Of a stretch of DNA of 64,000 nt, positions 39,308-51,800 are shown piece after piece. The notes beneath the pieces are model-generated. The model was not told the DNA's origin, searched no databases, and saw nothing but the letters and a program-made list of their open reading frames with translations. The stretch lies in contig CM039193.1 of the NCBI GenBank assembly GCA_008360975.2, forward strand, positions 12,328,501-12,392,500, given 5' to 3'. Origin of the DNA: Lichenostomus cassidix. Taxonomy: Eukaryota; Chordata; Aves; Passeriformes; Meliphagidae. How positions within the stretch are numbered: position 1 is the first letter of the stretch; every line of letters begins with the position of its first letter. A program made the translations under genes and the position numbers.

Positions 39308-41630
39308 GTAAGTTCCATCTTCAAACAACCAAACAATCAGCAAAACAAAAATCAGCATCCCATACCCTCATTTTGAAATGATGATCTTATTTACTCTTCT
39401 GGAGTAAATCTAGAACCTACCCATCTTATGCTGTTTGCTGATGCTTGCATCAAATACTGCCTTTTCTCAAGAGGTTTGTACCAAACCCTCTAGTGAGCCT
39501 CAGAAATTGTCCTGAGTACCTCTGTGAGGGAATTCTGAGAAGCTACAACAAATAGCTTAACTGAGAGCAGGACATTGAAAGGAAAGTAAAAGGGCAGAAA
39601 GAAGTTATCAAACCAGCAATTTGCATGTATGTGAATTTACTCCACTTTTAGAAGTGAACTTGAATGTTTCCAGTATGAGAAAAAAATTAAAGGCTTGTCC
39701 AAGAAATGCTGTAACTCCTAATAAAAAAATTCAACTTCTTAAATGAAAACTCTAGTTAGGTTTGATTTTGATGTATTTTTGGCTTTGTTGGTGAACACAT
39801 GTTCGTGATAATTAAGCAAAATAATCAAAAGTTTATCTCAGCTGGCAATTCAGTATTTCTATTCAACAAGTAGTGGAAGCAAGCATTTAAAGGAAAACAT
39901 ACAAACCCTGTGTTTTATAACATGGCTTTACTTAAATTACTGCGTTAAACTGGATTTTGCTTAAATGATTTGCAAGTGTTTTGATACCATTGTTTCTTTG
40001 ACCTTTCTCTGTGTTGTTTGGTAATGTCTGCTCTCATTGTTCTCATTACATATTTGATGGGGTCAGGCATTACATTTGCCTTCTGCAATTCATGACTAAA
40101 TGTACGTCAAATGTCTTTTTTTAAATTATTGACATAATTTTTCATTTTCTAGTAAATAATATTTGTTATATGAACGTTATCACTGTTACCATAATACTCT
40201 GACAAACTTTTTTTACCCAGGTTGAGTAGTATCCTTCTCAGTGAATAATCACTGTTTCAATAGCCTGAGCTGTGAAGAAGGTATTGCAAAGTATAAAGGA
40301 TACCAGTGTGTAAACCTCACACTTCTACTTTTTTTTTTTAAATTCAGAATGAATATGTGCAAGTAGGTGCCTGCATTAGATCTTTAGTTGAGAGGAAGGG
40401 AAGCTTCTTCAATAAACATATACAAATGGAAACACGAGTACCTTAAATGTCTGATAGCTTAAAAATACTATTGGTGGCATAATTAAAATATCCAAAGAAA
40501 AGGTTTTTCTGGAAGTAGTTTAGTTTGTTTTAGTTTGTTAGAAAATATGTTTGCTTTGTACTCCACTACAAAATACACTTAGTTACAATCTGAAATATCT
40601 TGTTTTATTCTTTTAAAAAATGTGGTTAAAAGAACCCTGAAAGCACAGATCACTTAAAAAACCCTCATCAAAATCCTCTTGAAGGACTAGAAATCCTGAG
40701 TCAATCATTTATGTCTGTACATATAAACACATCACACAGTCATGGAAAAACAAGCACTTACAAAAGTCAGAGAGTGTCTGGGATGTCTTTTGTATAAAAA
40801 GGGAGCACGTTTTTTGTGTATGAATACAAACAATTATTGAATGAAAGTTGGAAACATCATAGTTTTATTATATCATAAATACAGCATAAAGCCCCAGTGG
40901 AAATTCACCCACCATTTGTAGGCAACCAGGTATTTCCACAATAAAATGTAGTTACAACCCTCTTTCTGGGCATGTTTAATTGAACAGAAACAGTGACTGT
41001 TAATGACAGTAGACTCCAAACAGTCATTTTCAATTCACATTTTCTTTAATGAAATACTTTATGTTCAAACCTGTAAATACCCTGCTTTAAAAGTAATTGG
41101 TCCCCAGAAAAATACCTGCACGGTGTTTTCACTCCTCAGGAAACAGTGAAACACAAACCTGGGTCACTGTTGCCCATGTCTGGGTTAGAGGAGGAGGGGA
41201 CAAGGGACACAGGTCAGAAATGAGTCCCCATGCCCCCTGGGATGCTCAGGTGAGCATCAACCCCTGCAGAGCCACAGTGACCTGGCACCCTTTCCATCTC
41301 CCTCTCAAAACCCACTCCAAGGGGCTGTGGCCCTGAAAAAATTCTGTGTAGCTTACACAGTACTCCTCTCTAAAAGTAACATAGAGAAGGTACCTTCTGT
41401 TGTGGTGCTGTAAAATAGTTATAGATCAATGTTGGTTTATGTGTTTTAATAAATTAAGCCAAGAAATATGAAGATAGTACGCTGTGCTTGGTGTTAGTTT
41501 TGCATGAGCATTACTGGTAGTAAGGGCTATGTTTGAAAGAGAATGTGCACAAGGGGCAAATCCAAACTAAATCTGTAAATAAAAACCACCAAAACAGCTT
41601 TTAGAGTTTCTCCCCCCTGGCTTTCCCTGC

Positions 41631-41656
41631 TTTTTTTTTTTTTTTTTTTTTTTTTT
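41631..41656. repeat. T26 homopolymer
   Basis: The longest homopolymer in the window, followed by gagaaaataag. On the - strand it reads as an A tail, but the neighbouring sequence (ctggctttccctgc on the + strand) does not identify a retrocopy. Length is probably polymorphic. Confidence 0.95.
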
Positions 41657-42091
41657 GAGAAAATAAGATTCATTTATTGATAATAAAGATGGTTTTTATT
41701 GAATCTGATTAGATCCAAATATTTTTCAGCATTATTGCTGGATTTTTTGCATTGCAGCAAGAAAAGAACATGCTGCTTCTAAACCCATGGTTTTGCATAG
41801 TAGGCACATTTAAAAAATAATAAAGAGGATATTTGCACAAATTAATTATTCATGTGACTGTGCTCTATTTTGGTATACAAAGTGATGTTTTAAATTACAG
41901 GCATACCTATTAAACATTTTGTGACAAATATTATGGATTGAAATTATTAAAAACACTTAAATGAAAAAATTCTAAATACTGGAGAACCGTCAATGCTTTT
42001 TTCCCAAAATTCCACAGATTTTTGTTGACTTACTTTGTATTGCTACTAGTGAAAGAACAGCAGGAATTACCTAATAGGTAGCAAAATGTTT

Positions 42092-42115
42092 TATATATAT
42101 ATGTGTGTATATATA
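42092..42115. repeat. TA/TG microsatellite
   Basis: Alternating pyrimidine-purine tract made of (TA)n, (TG)3 and (TA)n. Simple sequence, likely variable in length. Confidence 0.85.
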
Positions 42116-42672
42116 ATCTTTATTATCCACTCTAGAATTTCCTCCTTTTGTTGTTTTCCATTATCTTAGATTTACTTACTTACTGACATATTTGCAGTTG
42201 CTAAAGTACTATTTGCCAAGCTGTACTGTTCGAAAGTCATTCTGCATAGAAAATTCAGTCTTGTATTAAACAAAAGGAAAGTAATAAATTTAATGATACA
42301 ATTTAATTAATCTTTTATTATTACTGTCTTTGAAGCTTTGGTGATAAATTGCAGCCTCAGCCAAAAGCACTTCTCGTGATTCATTGCTTGAGACCAGCAC
42401 TTAATGTATCATCAAAAGTGGACACCTTTCTTTATTTCATGGGTTATTTAACTTGAGAAAGGGAAAGTAACACAAACCTTAAATTTCTTACTCCAGCTAT
42501 TCTTTTTTAGGAGCCAAAGTCAACATTTATTTTTCCCCAGTGCCTCTCACTTTCACCAAGGAATGTTTAGAATCTTAAATTTCTACTCTTTTTTTTTTTT
42601 CCCCTTTTTTTATGACAAGTTCTTCTGTGCAAATGCTCTGGTTTTGTTGAGCTAATGCTGTTTTCCTGGATC

Positions 42673-42723
42673 TTTCCTTCTTTTTCTGTCTGTGCTTCAC
42701 TCCCTACCAACTTTGCAATGTAG
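42673..42723 (+). promoter_or_regulatory. Pyrimidine tract and TGC motifs upstream of candidate short exon
   Basis: A C/T-rich tract (42673-42692) is followed by TGC at 42693-42695 and 42714-42716, then the acceptor tag at 42721-42723. The second TGC lies within ten bases of the exon. UGC between the tract and the AG is the known recognition context of the neuronal splicing factor SRRM4 (nSR100). That this is functional here is inference from position alone. Confidence 0.4.
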
Positions 42724-42759
42724 CAAGCTGAACAGTTGTTCAATCAGATGTACAATCCA
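42724..42759 (+). CDS. ERC2: Candidate alternative 36-nt exon of ERC2 (12 codons)
   Basis: A 36-nt segment reads QAEQLFNQMYNP. It is bounded by gcaatgtag on the left and a perfect gtaagt donor on the right. It is phase 0 at both ends, so it fits in frame exactly between LEAQLKK (exon ending 39307) and AHEAEEEARM (exon starting 48689). A stop-free, in-phase segment with a consensus donor and a strong pyrimidine tract is unlikely by chance at this precise junction. It would insert a proline-ended loop into an otherwise unbroken helix and could alter the coiled-coil register or partner binding. I cannot match it with certainty to a described isoform from memory. A chance pseudo-exon is the alternative. 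Confidence 0.65.
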
Positions 42760-45700
42760 GTAAGTTCATGTTTAAATGCCCGCTGTAACATATGAAAGCA
42801 TGAGGATCCATTCCCTTACTGTGTTGTGCTCTTCCTCTGTGGAGCTTTGCAGAACACTCCTGATGCTCACCATGCCACATCCATTATATCCAAATAAATG
42901 AACTTTGTGGACTTGAAGGCCATTTTAAGAATCTGAAATGTATTAAATAGGTACATATTGTGTTTCTGAGAAAACAAATGTCTTTGCCTTTAGGTCCTCA
43001 ACTTCTCCATCAGAAAATGCATGCAGATTTTTTTCTTTTTCCTTTTGCTTTGCTTTTTAATTCCTCCTTGTGCAGTACTTTATTTGATCCTTCAAACTTA
43101 AATAACTCCTAATTAGCTCAGTTTATCTTCAGGGACTGAGTTAATTAGGTGAATAATAATACCTAGGAAATGACTGGTAGTATTTTGAAAAGTCCATATG
43201 ACTAAAATAGATCAGTTCTACTCATGAAAGAGTGTATATGTTTAGCATATGTACATTAGGAACACGGAAACTTTGTACTTTACTAAAGAAAATACTGAAA
43301 TATAAAATGATGAATACAAAAGGCAGTTTTTGCAAAAGCACAGTATTGATTTGGCTTGTTTAGCATTAATGTTCTCACCAATGCCTACTTTAACTGCACA
43401 GGACCTCCCCTTTTGACTTGACTGTTCTCCTTTTTCAATTTGAGGAGGAACAGCAAAAACCACTTTCTCTGCAGAGAAGAGTTTCCATTTTTTTGGCTGA
43501 GACTGTTACATTTCATGTGCTGTGAGCATCTCAGGACAGAAAAATGATGTAACTGTAAGAGCAATTAAAAACCTCTAGTTTACATAGTAATTGTAGTCAG
43601 AATCACTATGTGATTGGGATAGTGTATATAGAGAAGAATTGGGTTTATAGCTTAAGTAATATGATCCTGCACATTAAAAGGAGGTATTGCCATCGCTGAA
43701 ATCCATGGGAGCTTTGCCATTAGTGTCAGTGGACTAGGCTTGCAGCTTTGGAATCTATTATGGTTAGGTTTTGTAGCTTCTAACCATGTAATGGATATGT
43801 CATGACTTTTGTATGGGAAAAGAGTCCCACAGAATGTGCTGTGTTTACTTTTAAAGTTATTGGTTAACTGTGTTTAGAATTTAGCCATAAATTGTAGCAT
43901 AAGTAGCACAAAGCCTGATATTATCACCTCTACCCTCCAGCACAGTGCTGGTAGAAGAGTTTATTCCTTTCAATGATAAATCCCTTTTTTCTGTATCATC
44001 CTGGGTCACCTTTGTGGTAGTTGTTTCTATTCATATCATTTGCAGTGCTCCTGTGCGTGTCTTTTCGGACTGGAGTCTTTTTACTGTTAGTTTTTAGCTT
44101 GGCTTTCACAAATGCTGGCCAGTCATTAGCTCAGTATCAGTGATTCTGCTGTATAGAATTCATTTGTTACTTCCTAATCTGTTTGTGTGCAGTATTCCAA
44201 AGTCAGTCCTTTTCTTAAGTGTTTTTTTCTGCCTCTATGTGCTTAATTTTCAAAAAGGACAGCCTGTTGGAAGTTGCAAAACAATGGATACAAGATCTTT
44301 TGGCACCAGGCAGCAATCATGCTATACCCACAAGACAACTTTATAAATTAAACTTTTCTTGCTCACCTTTTCTCTTCTCTTACATTTATGAGAACGAGAT
44401 GTGAATAGAATTGGACACACATTTCTTCATGTTTTCAAAGGCGAACTTTTTGAAATACCCAATGAAATTTTGTGCAAAATTGATTATAAGAAATTACATT
44501 ATTGCCTTTGTGCTGTAATGAAAATATAATGCTGTACTGAGTTTGAAGTTCAGGTGAATCTTTTTATGAATATTAAAGACTAAATTTTACAAAATTTTCT
44601 ATCAGAGAAGTGTCAGATTAAAGTACTTGCAGAATCTACTATTACTTATAAATTACTTATAGCAGTCCCTGAAATTAAATAAAAACCCCATGAGTTTTAA
44701 GGAGACAAGAAAATTCAGGTGACAGCAATCTTTTTTTTTCATTTATTATTGAAAGTTATAAAATTTGAAGGATCTTACAAAGTAATTTCTTGCATGTAAA
44801 TTCTGCTGTTCCATTTTTTTATTCTAAGTACTCACTTGATTTCTGTGTGTGTTTGTATATGAAGCTTTAAAAATGAAATACTTATCTATCCATCCATTTC
44901 TGTTATGCAGAATAATACATGCATGACTGTGCTATAAGATTTTAATAGCCTAAATAATTCATGTTGCATGTCTGTGCCACACAATTGTGGTGTTTCTGTG
45001 GGAAATTTGTGGTTTACATAAGGAAATGTTACTTTTCTTCTAAGGCATTTGCAGTGCTTATGAAGCAAAGATCAGAACAGACACATAATTAATGTAAAAA
45101 TTTGTAAATTCTAATGGTAGAGTGATATGCTATTTTTATTGAATTGTAAAAATAACATACAACACAGTCATAACATTGACAGAAAAAGCATCATCAAGTG
45201 AGCAGGTTAGTTTGAAATTAACCTAATCTGCACACACAATGGTTATAATTTGAAGATACATGGACCTGTCCCTCTTACCCATACAAGCCCCATAGAAACA
45301 GAAAATATGTTTTCCAAGGTAACAGAGAGCTTAGGGAGTAGAAGGGGGACAGAAATAAAACAAGAAGAGAGATCAGCAGAAATAGGCAGAGATTTCTGAT
45401 TCATGTGATAACTGTGCAGCTTCTGTCTAGACATCATCCAAGGCTGTCTCCTACTGGCCCCAAAACAGCCAAAGAAATCTGCCCTGTCCTGGCAGGAGCA
45501 GAGTCAATATCAACTGAGCTGCCTTTCAACTCCTTTGGGCCTTCTGTTTGACCTCAAAGTCAAGTTCCATCTGTTAACAAATCACCCCTGATCTGTGCAC
45601 AACAAATAAAAAAAGGTGCCTCGTTCAGACCCAAACACATCTTTCAAAGCCATAAAATGAAATGGGGCCTTGTAAGTAATTCTGTGCCTTAGCCCTTGGA

Positions 45701-48688
45701 GTGTCAGATGGATTGTGTTTTGCTCTTTTCTGGTATCAGCAGCTTTGTGCACAATGTGAGGGTTCTCTTAAAAGGAAGTGCAGGTTAAAGTACCTCCTGC
45801 AGAAAGCTCTTTCTAAATTTTTTTTCTTGCTCTCCTTTTTTTACTAACTTTCCTTTCCTTCTTCATTCGGGCAATGCCCTTGTAGAAATCTGGTTCCTGC
45901 CAATAGTCCAAAAAGGACTCTATAAGTGCTTTGAAAAGTAGAGGCAATGGGCTAAATTGGTGGTTTGCAATACTGTTTTGTTTTGTTCTTTTAAAATAAG
46001 AATAACCTTATATAACAAAATGCTTACATTGATTTATATGTGACATTGTGGATAACTGTGCTGCACTTCATAAACCTGCACAGGTTGGATGCTTAATCAC
46101 ACTGGATTCAATCATACCTTGTAGGTTCCACTTCATGTTGTAAACCATGGGGAAATCAAGCCCAGTTTGTGTTGCAGAGTTGTCCAAAACTACATCCCAC
46201 AAATATGGAATGGCATGAGTACCACAGTAAACACAAGAACTGGAAATACTTTTGCAACTTAATGTTGATTTCCTTAGCATGGTGTTGAGTGAAGATTTAA
46301 AGGGCTAAACTGAGGAATATATCTGTTATTTCAGATGATGATTTATTTATCAGCTGTGCAGTAGGTAATTTGTTGGGCACATTTCTGAGCTGCTGTGTGG
46401 CAGAAATACTCCATGATAGTAGAGCATTTAGCACCTTTGCACTGGTGATGCTGTCATGTTCTTGCCCAATGTATTTTCCCTGTAGAAAGCCCCATGTGGC
46501 AATGAAACATAAAAAGGCTTCTCTCTCTGATCTGCATTGCTTCTTGTTCAGGGTTGAGACAAAGGTAGAGGTGCATGGGGTAAAAAAGTTTGGGCAGAAG
46601 CTAGGAGTTCCTTTATGCTAAAGTGAAGCCTGGTTAGAGGAAGGTGGGTATTTTTCATCTTAATGAAATGATGGGAGCAAGGCTGGTAAATAAGTAAATT
46701 GTGTACTAAAGTGAAGGGAAGGGTGACAGGGAGCATATGAGAGAGCAATAGCCTTTAGGGGGGAACTGAAATTCTGAATTTACCTTTGGGAGAGGAGGAG
46801 AAATCTGGAGAACAATAAGGAACAACATTGCTTTTGCATAAGTTTCTTAGTATCTTGAAGGTGGGAGTTGGGTTTTATTTTTTTTTTCTAGAGTGAATTT
46901 ACCTTTTCCAACCTATTGAATTATTTTTATTTCTTGCAGAATTACACAATGATAAAAAAGTGTATAATACCATAACAGTGCTGATGGACAATCAAAGTGT
47001 TTTCTCAGATATTTGGCCCTGAGTCTGAGTATTACATAGATGTCAAAAATTACAAAACTAGTAAATTTCTTGATACAGTTAACAACTGGTGTAAAATAAA
47101 TCCAAGTTTATTATTAAGGAAGATTGTGAGGCTGGAAAGGAATGTGATGCTGTCATTTCATCCAAACAGTAAAATCAAGATACTCCTTGAAAAAAGATCT
47201 GTGTTTGAAAAGTCCTGCATTTGTAGAATTCAGGACTGGAGCATGTATTATTATCAAACAGAGATTTTGAAGAACAAGATCAGTAGGTTTGTTAGGCTCC
47301 TCATGTCATTCCCTTGGTTTCTTTTCGTAATGAAATATTTCTCTGAATAAAAATCTCAGAATAGCATAAATAACACTTCAAATCTACTATCTTTTTCTTG
47401 TTATCCTCATGCTTAAATGATATGTTACATGCAACCTCCCTAAGTTTCTTCCCTAGTCATTTCCATTTTTTGTTCTATTTATAGTAAACTCAGACTTGTT
47501 CTTTATTTATACAGAAAATTTTAATCATTGCAAAGAATATGGACATTCCAGTATCTGTAGTTGATATTAATTCTTTCCCAAACATGCATGTTTCATTTTG
47601 ATCTGCATTTCTTTCATTGCTTGTGTGCATTGTCCATTCCCTGAAATTAAGAAGGCTAAGTATGTCCACATCTTCTCTGCGTACTAAGATAGTTGGAGGA
47701 CCTTCTAAATATCATGAATTTCTGTAAAAATCCTGTGTGTTACCTGAATTTTCTATGTTTAATGTGCACTGCCTTAAACGACTTGTTTTTTCCTTGCCTG
47801 CTCTTTCAAGATGCCAATTAGGAATAATGGGAAGCAAGGGGTAGGCTAAGCGTTGCAGTGCATTGTTGTTTCCATCTGTCTGTGATTATTCCAGCCAGCA
47901 GTTTAAAGCACTTGGTGCCAGATCCTGCTCCCATTGAAGTTAATTGGGTTTTTGCTGTTAGGTTTGATGGGAGCTGGGCTGGGCTCTGCACTGTTGTTGT
48001 TTCCATCTCTTGTCTGTGGAATTGCCACCCATCCATGCATGTGTTTGCCAGGTTTGTGCTGTTTTCACCAACGGGCTTGTTCCTCTGGTGTTTCAGGTTA
48101 AGTATTGATGATAAGATAAAAAGGATTATTGGGTAAAATGTCTGCTGAAAGAAGCTTCTTAGTTTATGGGTTTATTTTTTTAAAGTCACCATTGCGTTAA
48201 AAACAATTTTTTTTTTTCTCTTGAATTCTTTGTATCAAACTGCATTTGAGACGTCTGGTGATAGAGATATACAATATGTATATATTTGTAAATATGTACA
48301 TGGACAAAGTGTGTGTTTATATATAGGGAAAGAGGACACAATTTGTTAAGAAATTGCCTATATATTCAAAACACACTAAGAGCTTAATGTGAATTGAAGG
48401 AATTACAAGATGATTTCTTTTAAAATTTGAAAAAACACCTTTTAAATGGGGTAACTTTAATATGTAAAAATCCCCTTAATAAATCCTCTCCCCTTTCAGG
48501 ATGATAGAATTTGAATACGCAGATAGTCTCATTTCTTTTTGTAATGCATCTGTAGAAAAGTGTCATCAGGCAGAAATACCCATAATCCTTTTTAATGAAA
48601 ACTTGAACTCCGAGACTGAAGAAATAAAGCTCTCCAAGCTATTTAAATTATTGTCATCCTTATCTTTCTTGAAATATTGATTCTGAAG
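42760..48688 (+). other. ERC2: ERC2 intron after the candidate short exon, 5,929 bp
   Basis: It starts with gtaagt at 42760 and ends at acceptor AG 48687-48688. It contains TGCATG at 43018-43023 and a juxtaposed AG|GT site at 48095-48098. The acceptor at its end is weak: the last ten bases are tgattctgaag-like, with purines next to the AG and the pyrimidine tract further back (ttgtcatccttatctttctt, near 48651-48670). The patch 45420-45620 is GC-richer and ends near caacaaataaaaaaagg, but I do not recognise it as a repeat. The chance frame at 46997-47350 has no family resemblance. Confidence 0.8.
43018..43023 (+). promoter_or_regulatory. TGCATG Rbfox-type splicing motif
   Basis: The hexamer TGCATG lies 259 nt downstream of the candidate short exon, within aaaatgcatgcag. 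Rbfox proteins bind UGCAUG, and sites a few hundred bases downstream generally promote inclusion of neuronal or muscle exons. One hexamer can occur by chance every few kilobases, so the position matters more than the match. Confidence 0.4.
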
Positions 48689-48882
48689 GCCCATGAAGCT
48701 GAAGAGGAGGCACGGATGAATCCAGAATTTGCAGACAGAATGAAACAGCTTGACAAAGAGGCATCATACTATAGAGAAGAATGTGGCAAAGCTCAGGCTG
48801 AAGTTGACAGACTTCTAGAAATACTCAAGGAAGTAGAGAATGAGAAGAATGACAAAGATAAGAAAATTGCTGAGTTAGAAAG
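48689..48882 (+). CDS. ERC2: ERC2 internal coding exon, 64 codons plus 2 nt
   Basis: The peptide starts AHEAEEEARMNPEFADRMKQ, continues LDKEASYYREECGKAQAEVD and ends RLLEILKEVENEKNDKDKKI plus AELE. RMNPEFAD and LDKEASYYR identify ERC2; in the same place ERC1 has, from memory, a SPEMSD and EREITRY type of sequence. AEVDRLLEILKEVENEKNDKDKK is shared by both paralogues. Acceptor AG is at 48687-48688. The exon ends with AG of a split codon before gtaatt at 48883, so the next exon must begin in phase 2, fitting the S of the known AELES continuation. The first residues (AHEAEEEA) look more like ERC1 than the mammalian ERC2 form I remember (AHNIEDDS). Confidence 0.95.
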
Positions 48883-51800
48883 GTAATTTTTGTATTTTTT
48901 GTCTTACATTGGGTAGCATTTTTGCTTACTTGACCTTCATTTCAGAGCAGAGAAGTTAAGAGCAGAGTATGTTTTTTAACAGAATAGTTGTTATGCCTTA
49001 TAAAAGAAATGGAAAAAAAAGCTACTTGAGAATGGCATCTCCTGCCTGCTGACTTTGGAAAAATGAAAGGTTTTCATTTTCTAATACTCTTCATAAAACA
49101 AGCCCATGTAGGAAAAGTCATGTGCAATTTACAGGGACAACAACCCTCCCAGACAACCTTGCTGGGAAACAATCCTGTCTTTCTAGTAACTGGTGAATCA
49201 GAACTGTCCCCACATGTTTCTTCAAGTGTGAACATCATCACTTGTTCTCAGAGGTCCTGAAAAGTATTGGTAAGTATTTCTAACCCATCTCATGACTATT
49301 TAATAACGGTTGTAACTATTTATGTCTTCACACAATCTTTATCTGCTTCAAAAGAATATTTTCTGATGTTGACCAGACAGTGATTATCTTGTTTCTGGGA
49401 AGGTTGTGCAGGCTTTCCATAATGGAGAGAGGAGGGTTTTGGGATCCATTTTTCTCACACCCTTTGTAATTAAGTAGTTCTTGGAACCTTCTCCCATATG
49501 GTGTGCTGCTATTTATTTGATCTGTTTTCTCTGTTTCCTTCTTCTACTTAGTCACTGTTGCTTGAATGAAAGAAGGAATTCTGTTTTCAAATAATTTATG
49601 TAAGTGTTTTATTGTAATCAAGTCAGAAGAAAACTGCTTCATGGTGCCAAAAAAGACATTTAAATGGTCTCATTGTTGTGGTCATTGCTGTGGTTCCACT
49701 CAAGATATGACATCCATTAGGGAGCATGACCATGAAAGAGGGAAGACCTGTCAGAAATGTTGGTTACCTTGGGGGGCAGAAAACAGCCAGCTTGGAAGGA
49801 AAGGTGTAGAGCACCTTTTATTGATGATATCTCATCAACCTTCACAGCTACCTGCTGCCAAAACTTGTTATTCTTTGCATGTGTTTGGTGAACTTTAAGA
49901 ATGGTTAAGTGTCATAGGAATGGAGACCTCAAATTTAAAGTATGAAAAGATTTGTATTTAAAATCGAATGGATTATTTACATAAGGATAGCTCCAATTAG
50001 CAGTTGCCTCTCTCACCACATCAGAGTTCAGAATTCTCAAGTGTTTGCACCTTATTTAATGTGTAAAGGAGGTCTCAGAGGAAGTGAGTAATCAAGGGTG
50101 GTCACTCTGTGCACCGTGCCTGTGAGTTCTGCCTACGTGCTCCAAAATCCTAAAGCAGAATATTGGAAAAGATGCCACAGTTAGAGGTTTTGTGTGGCTG
50201 AGGCAGTGCTGCCCTTTCCGTGCAGGGGCTGTAGGGGAAATCACAGCCCCAGGTTTGTAATGCAGCAGCTCCAGGTGTGACCAGCTGGTGTAAAGAGCCA
50301 CTGATCCCCTTCTTGCATTGTAAAACCTGAATTGTTGTGTGACACCAGACTCAACAGTAGGCATGGTAATCCTTTGCTCAAGAGGATAATCTTAAAACAT
50401 TTATTTGATAGCAATCATGAACTTGTTGAATGTTTGAGTATTAAAATGACAAGATTAAAAGATATTGATGAAGTACTGAAGTTTGTGATCTCAAATTTCT
50501 GGAAATGTTAATTTGATTTAAATAGATTATGTAAAATGGGACAAAGAATTGATAGAGGTCAGTAAATTTATTTGAATTAAATTGAAAATTATTGATAGCA
50601 AAGCAACAGTTACAAAGACACAAGGAACTAAGGGATCCAGAGATACTGGTCCAGCATTGTCAGCATACAATCTGTTCTTATTGTCTGAGAACCCTGTAAT
50701 GGGTGATGCAATGGAGAGAATTTCCCATTTTCGTATTCATTTTCTTTTCAAATTTGTTATACTCTAATCAGTGAAATTTTGGAACACCAATTTCCAGTCT
50801 GTTATTGTTGATGAGGATGTTGATCCTGCAATAACTTTTCAGAAAATAATGTGATACTGCTAAGTGAAGAGAGACTCTGGAAGAGGATGCACTGTATTTA
50901 GAATGTGGTGGAGTAGTTAAAATTGCTATGGACCTTTAGCACATATTTGACATTCCCCTGAACTTGAGATGCAAGGGCATCTCTGGGGTTTTGTAGGAAA
51001 ATGAATGTGATGTTAAAATGCATTTATTCATTCATAGCTTGCTGGGATCCATGTTCACTACTTTGCCAACATCTTCACATTGCAAGAAAATTGCAACAAC
51101 ATAAATTCTTAACATATATAACATAAATTTCTGAGGAAGTGATAATCTAGACAATTGCAAGCTGTGGTATTCTCACAATATTTATTATATTCACATGTAA
51201 ATTCATCAACATAATGAGGTGTGCTTATATAAATAAGTTTGTAAAGTAAAAATGGTTGTAATAAAGTTATTTACAAATCCAAATAAAAATGAAAAGAAGA
51301 TGATGAATACTAATGTTCTACTAATTAGAAAGTATTGACACAGAAAGCGATAAATACTCAAGGGTAGAAATATCTGCGTTTTGATACGGGCAGTTATAAA
51401 TTTATAAGTGTGTGCCACTTGGCAGGTGAACATTGCTAATAATTATGAAGAAGTCTTCATACGAATGGTAATTCTTTTGATTTTAATGTGATTTTCTTGG
51501 CTCAGAAAGTATCACACTTCAGATTAATATTATTGCTCATATATAAGATCATGTTGGTCTGCTTCTTAAATTACTCTATATTAATTTTGTATTTCACAGT
51601 TTCTTATTACTACATAGGAGAACCTACTCCTATACTAGAGCTATTTGATAATTTCTATTGTAATTTTGACAGTTAATCTGCTTATAATTAAAAAAGGTTA
51701 AAATTAAATGTAAGATATTATATATAATGTATAATACGCTTTTGTTAAACTTAACGTGCTGTTTTTCTTTTGTTTTTTTGACGAAGGAAATGTGGTTCAG

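Larger units (their letters stand above)
39308..42723 (+). other. ERC2: ERC2 intron before the candidate short exon, 3,416 bp
   Basis: A GT-AG intron if the 36-nt exon at 42724 is used. Otherwise it is the first part of a 9,381-bp intron reaching 48688. It holds a T26 run at 41631-41656, a TA/TG microsatellite at 42092-42115, and a GC-richer patch at about 41100-41340 that I do not recognise. The last 135 nt are strongly pyrimidine-rich: T12 at 42589-42600, a C/T block after it, then cttccttctttttctgtctg near 42673-42692. Confidence 0.75.

Noticed and set aside
12858..48882. Assignment of the exons to ERC1 instead of ERC2
   Set aside because: The last exon carries RMNPEFAD and LDKEASYYR, which fit ERC2 rather than ERC1. 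The other exons are compatible with ERC2.
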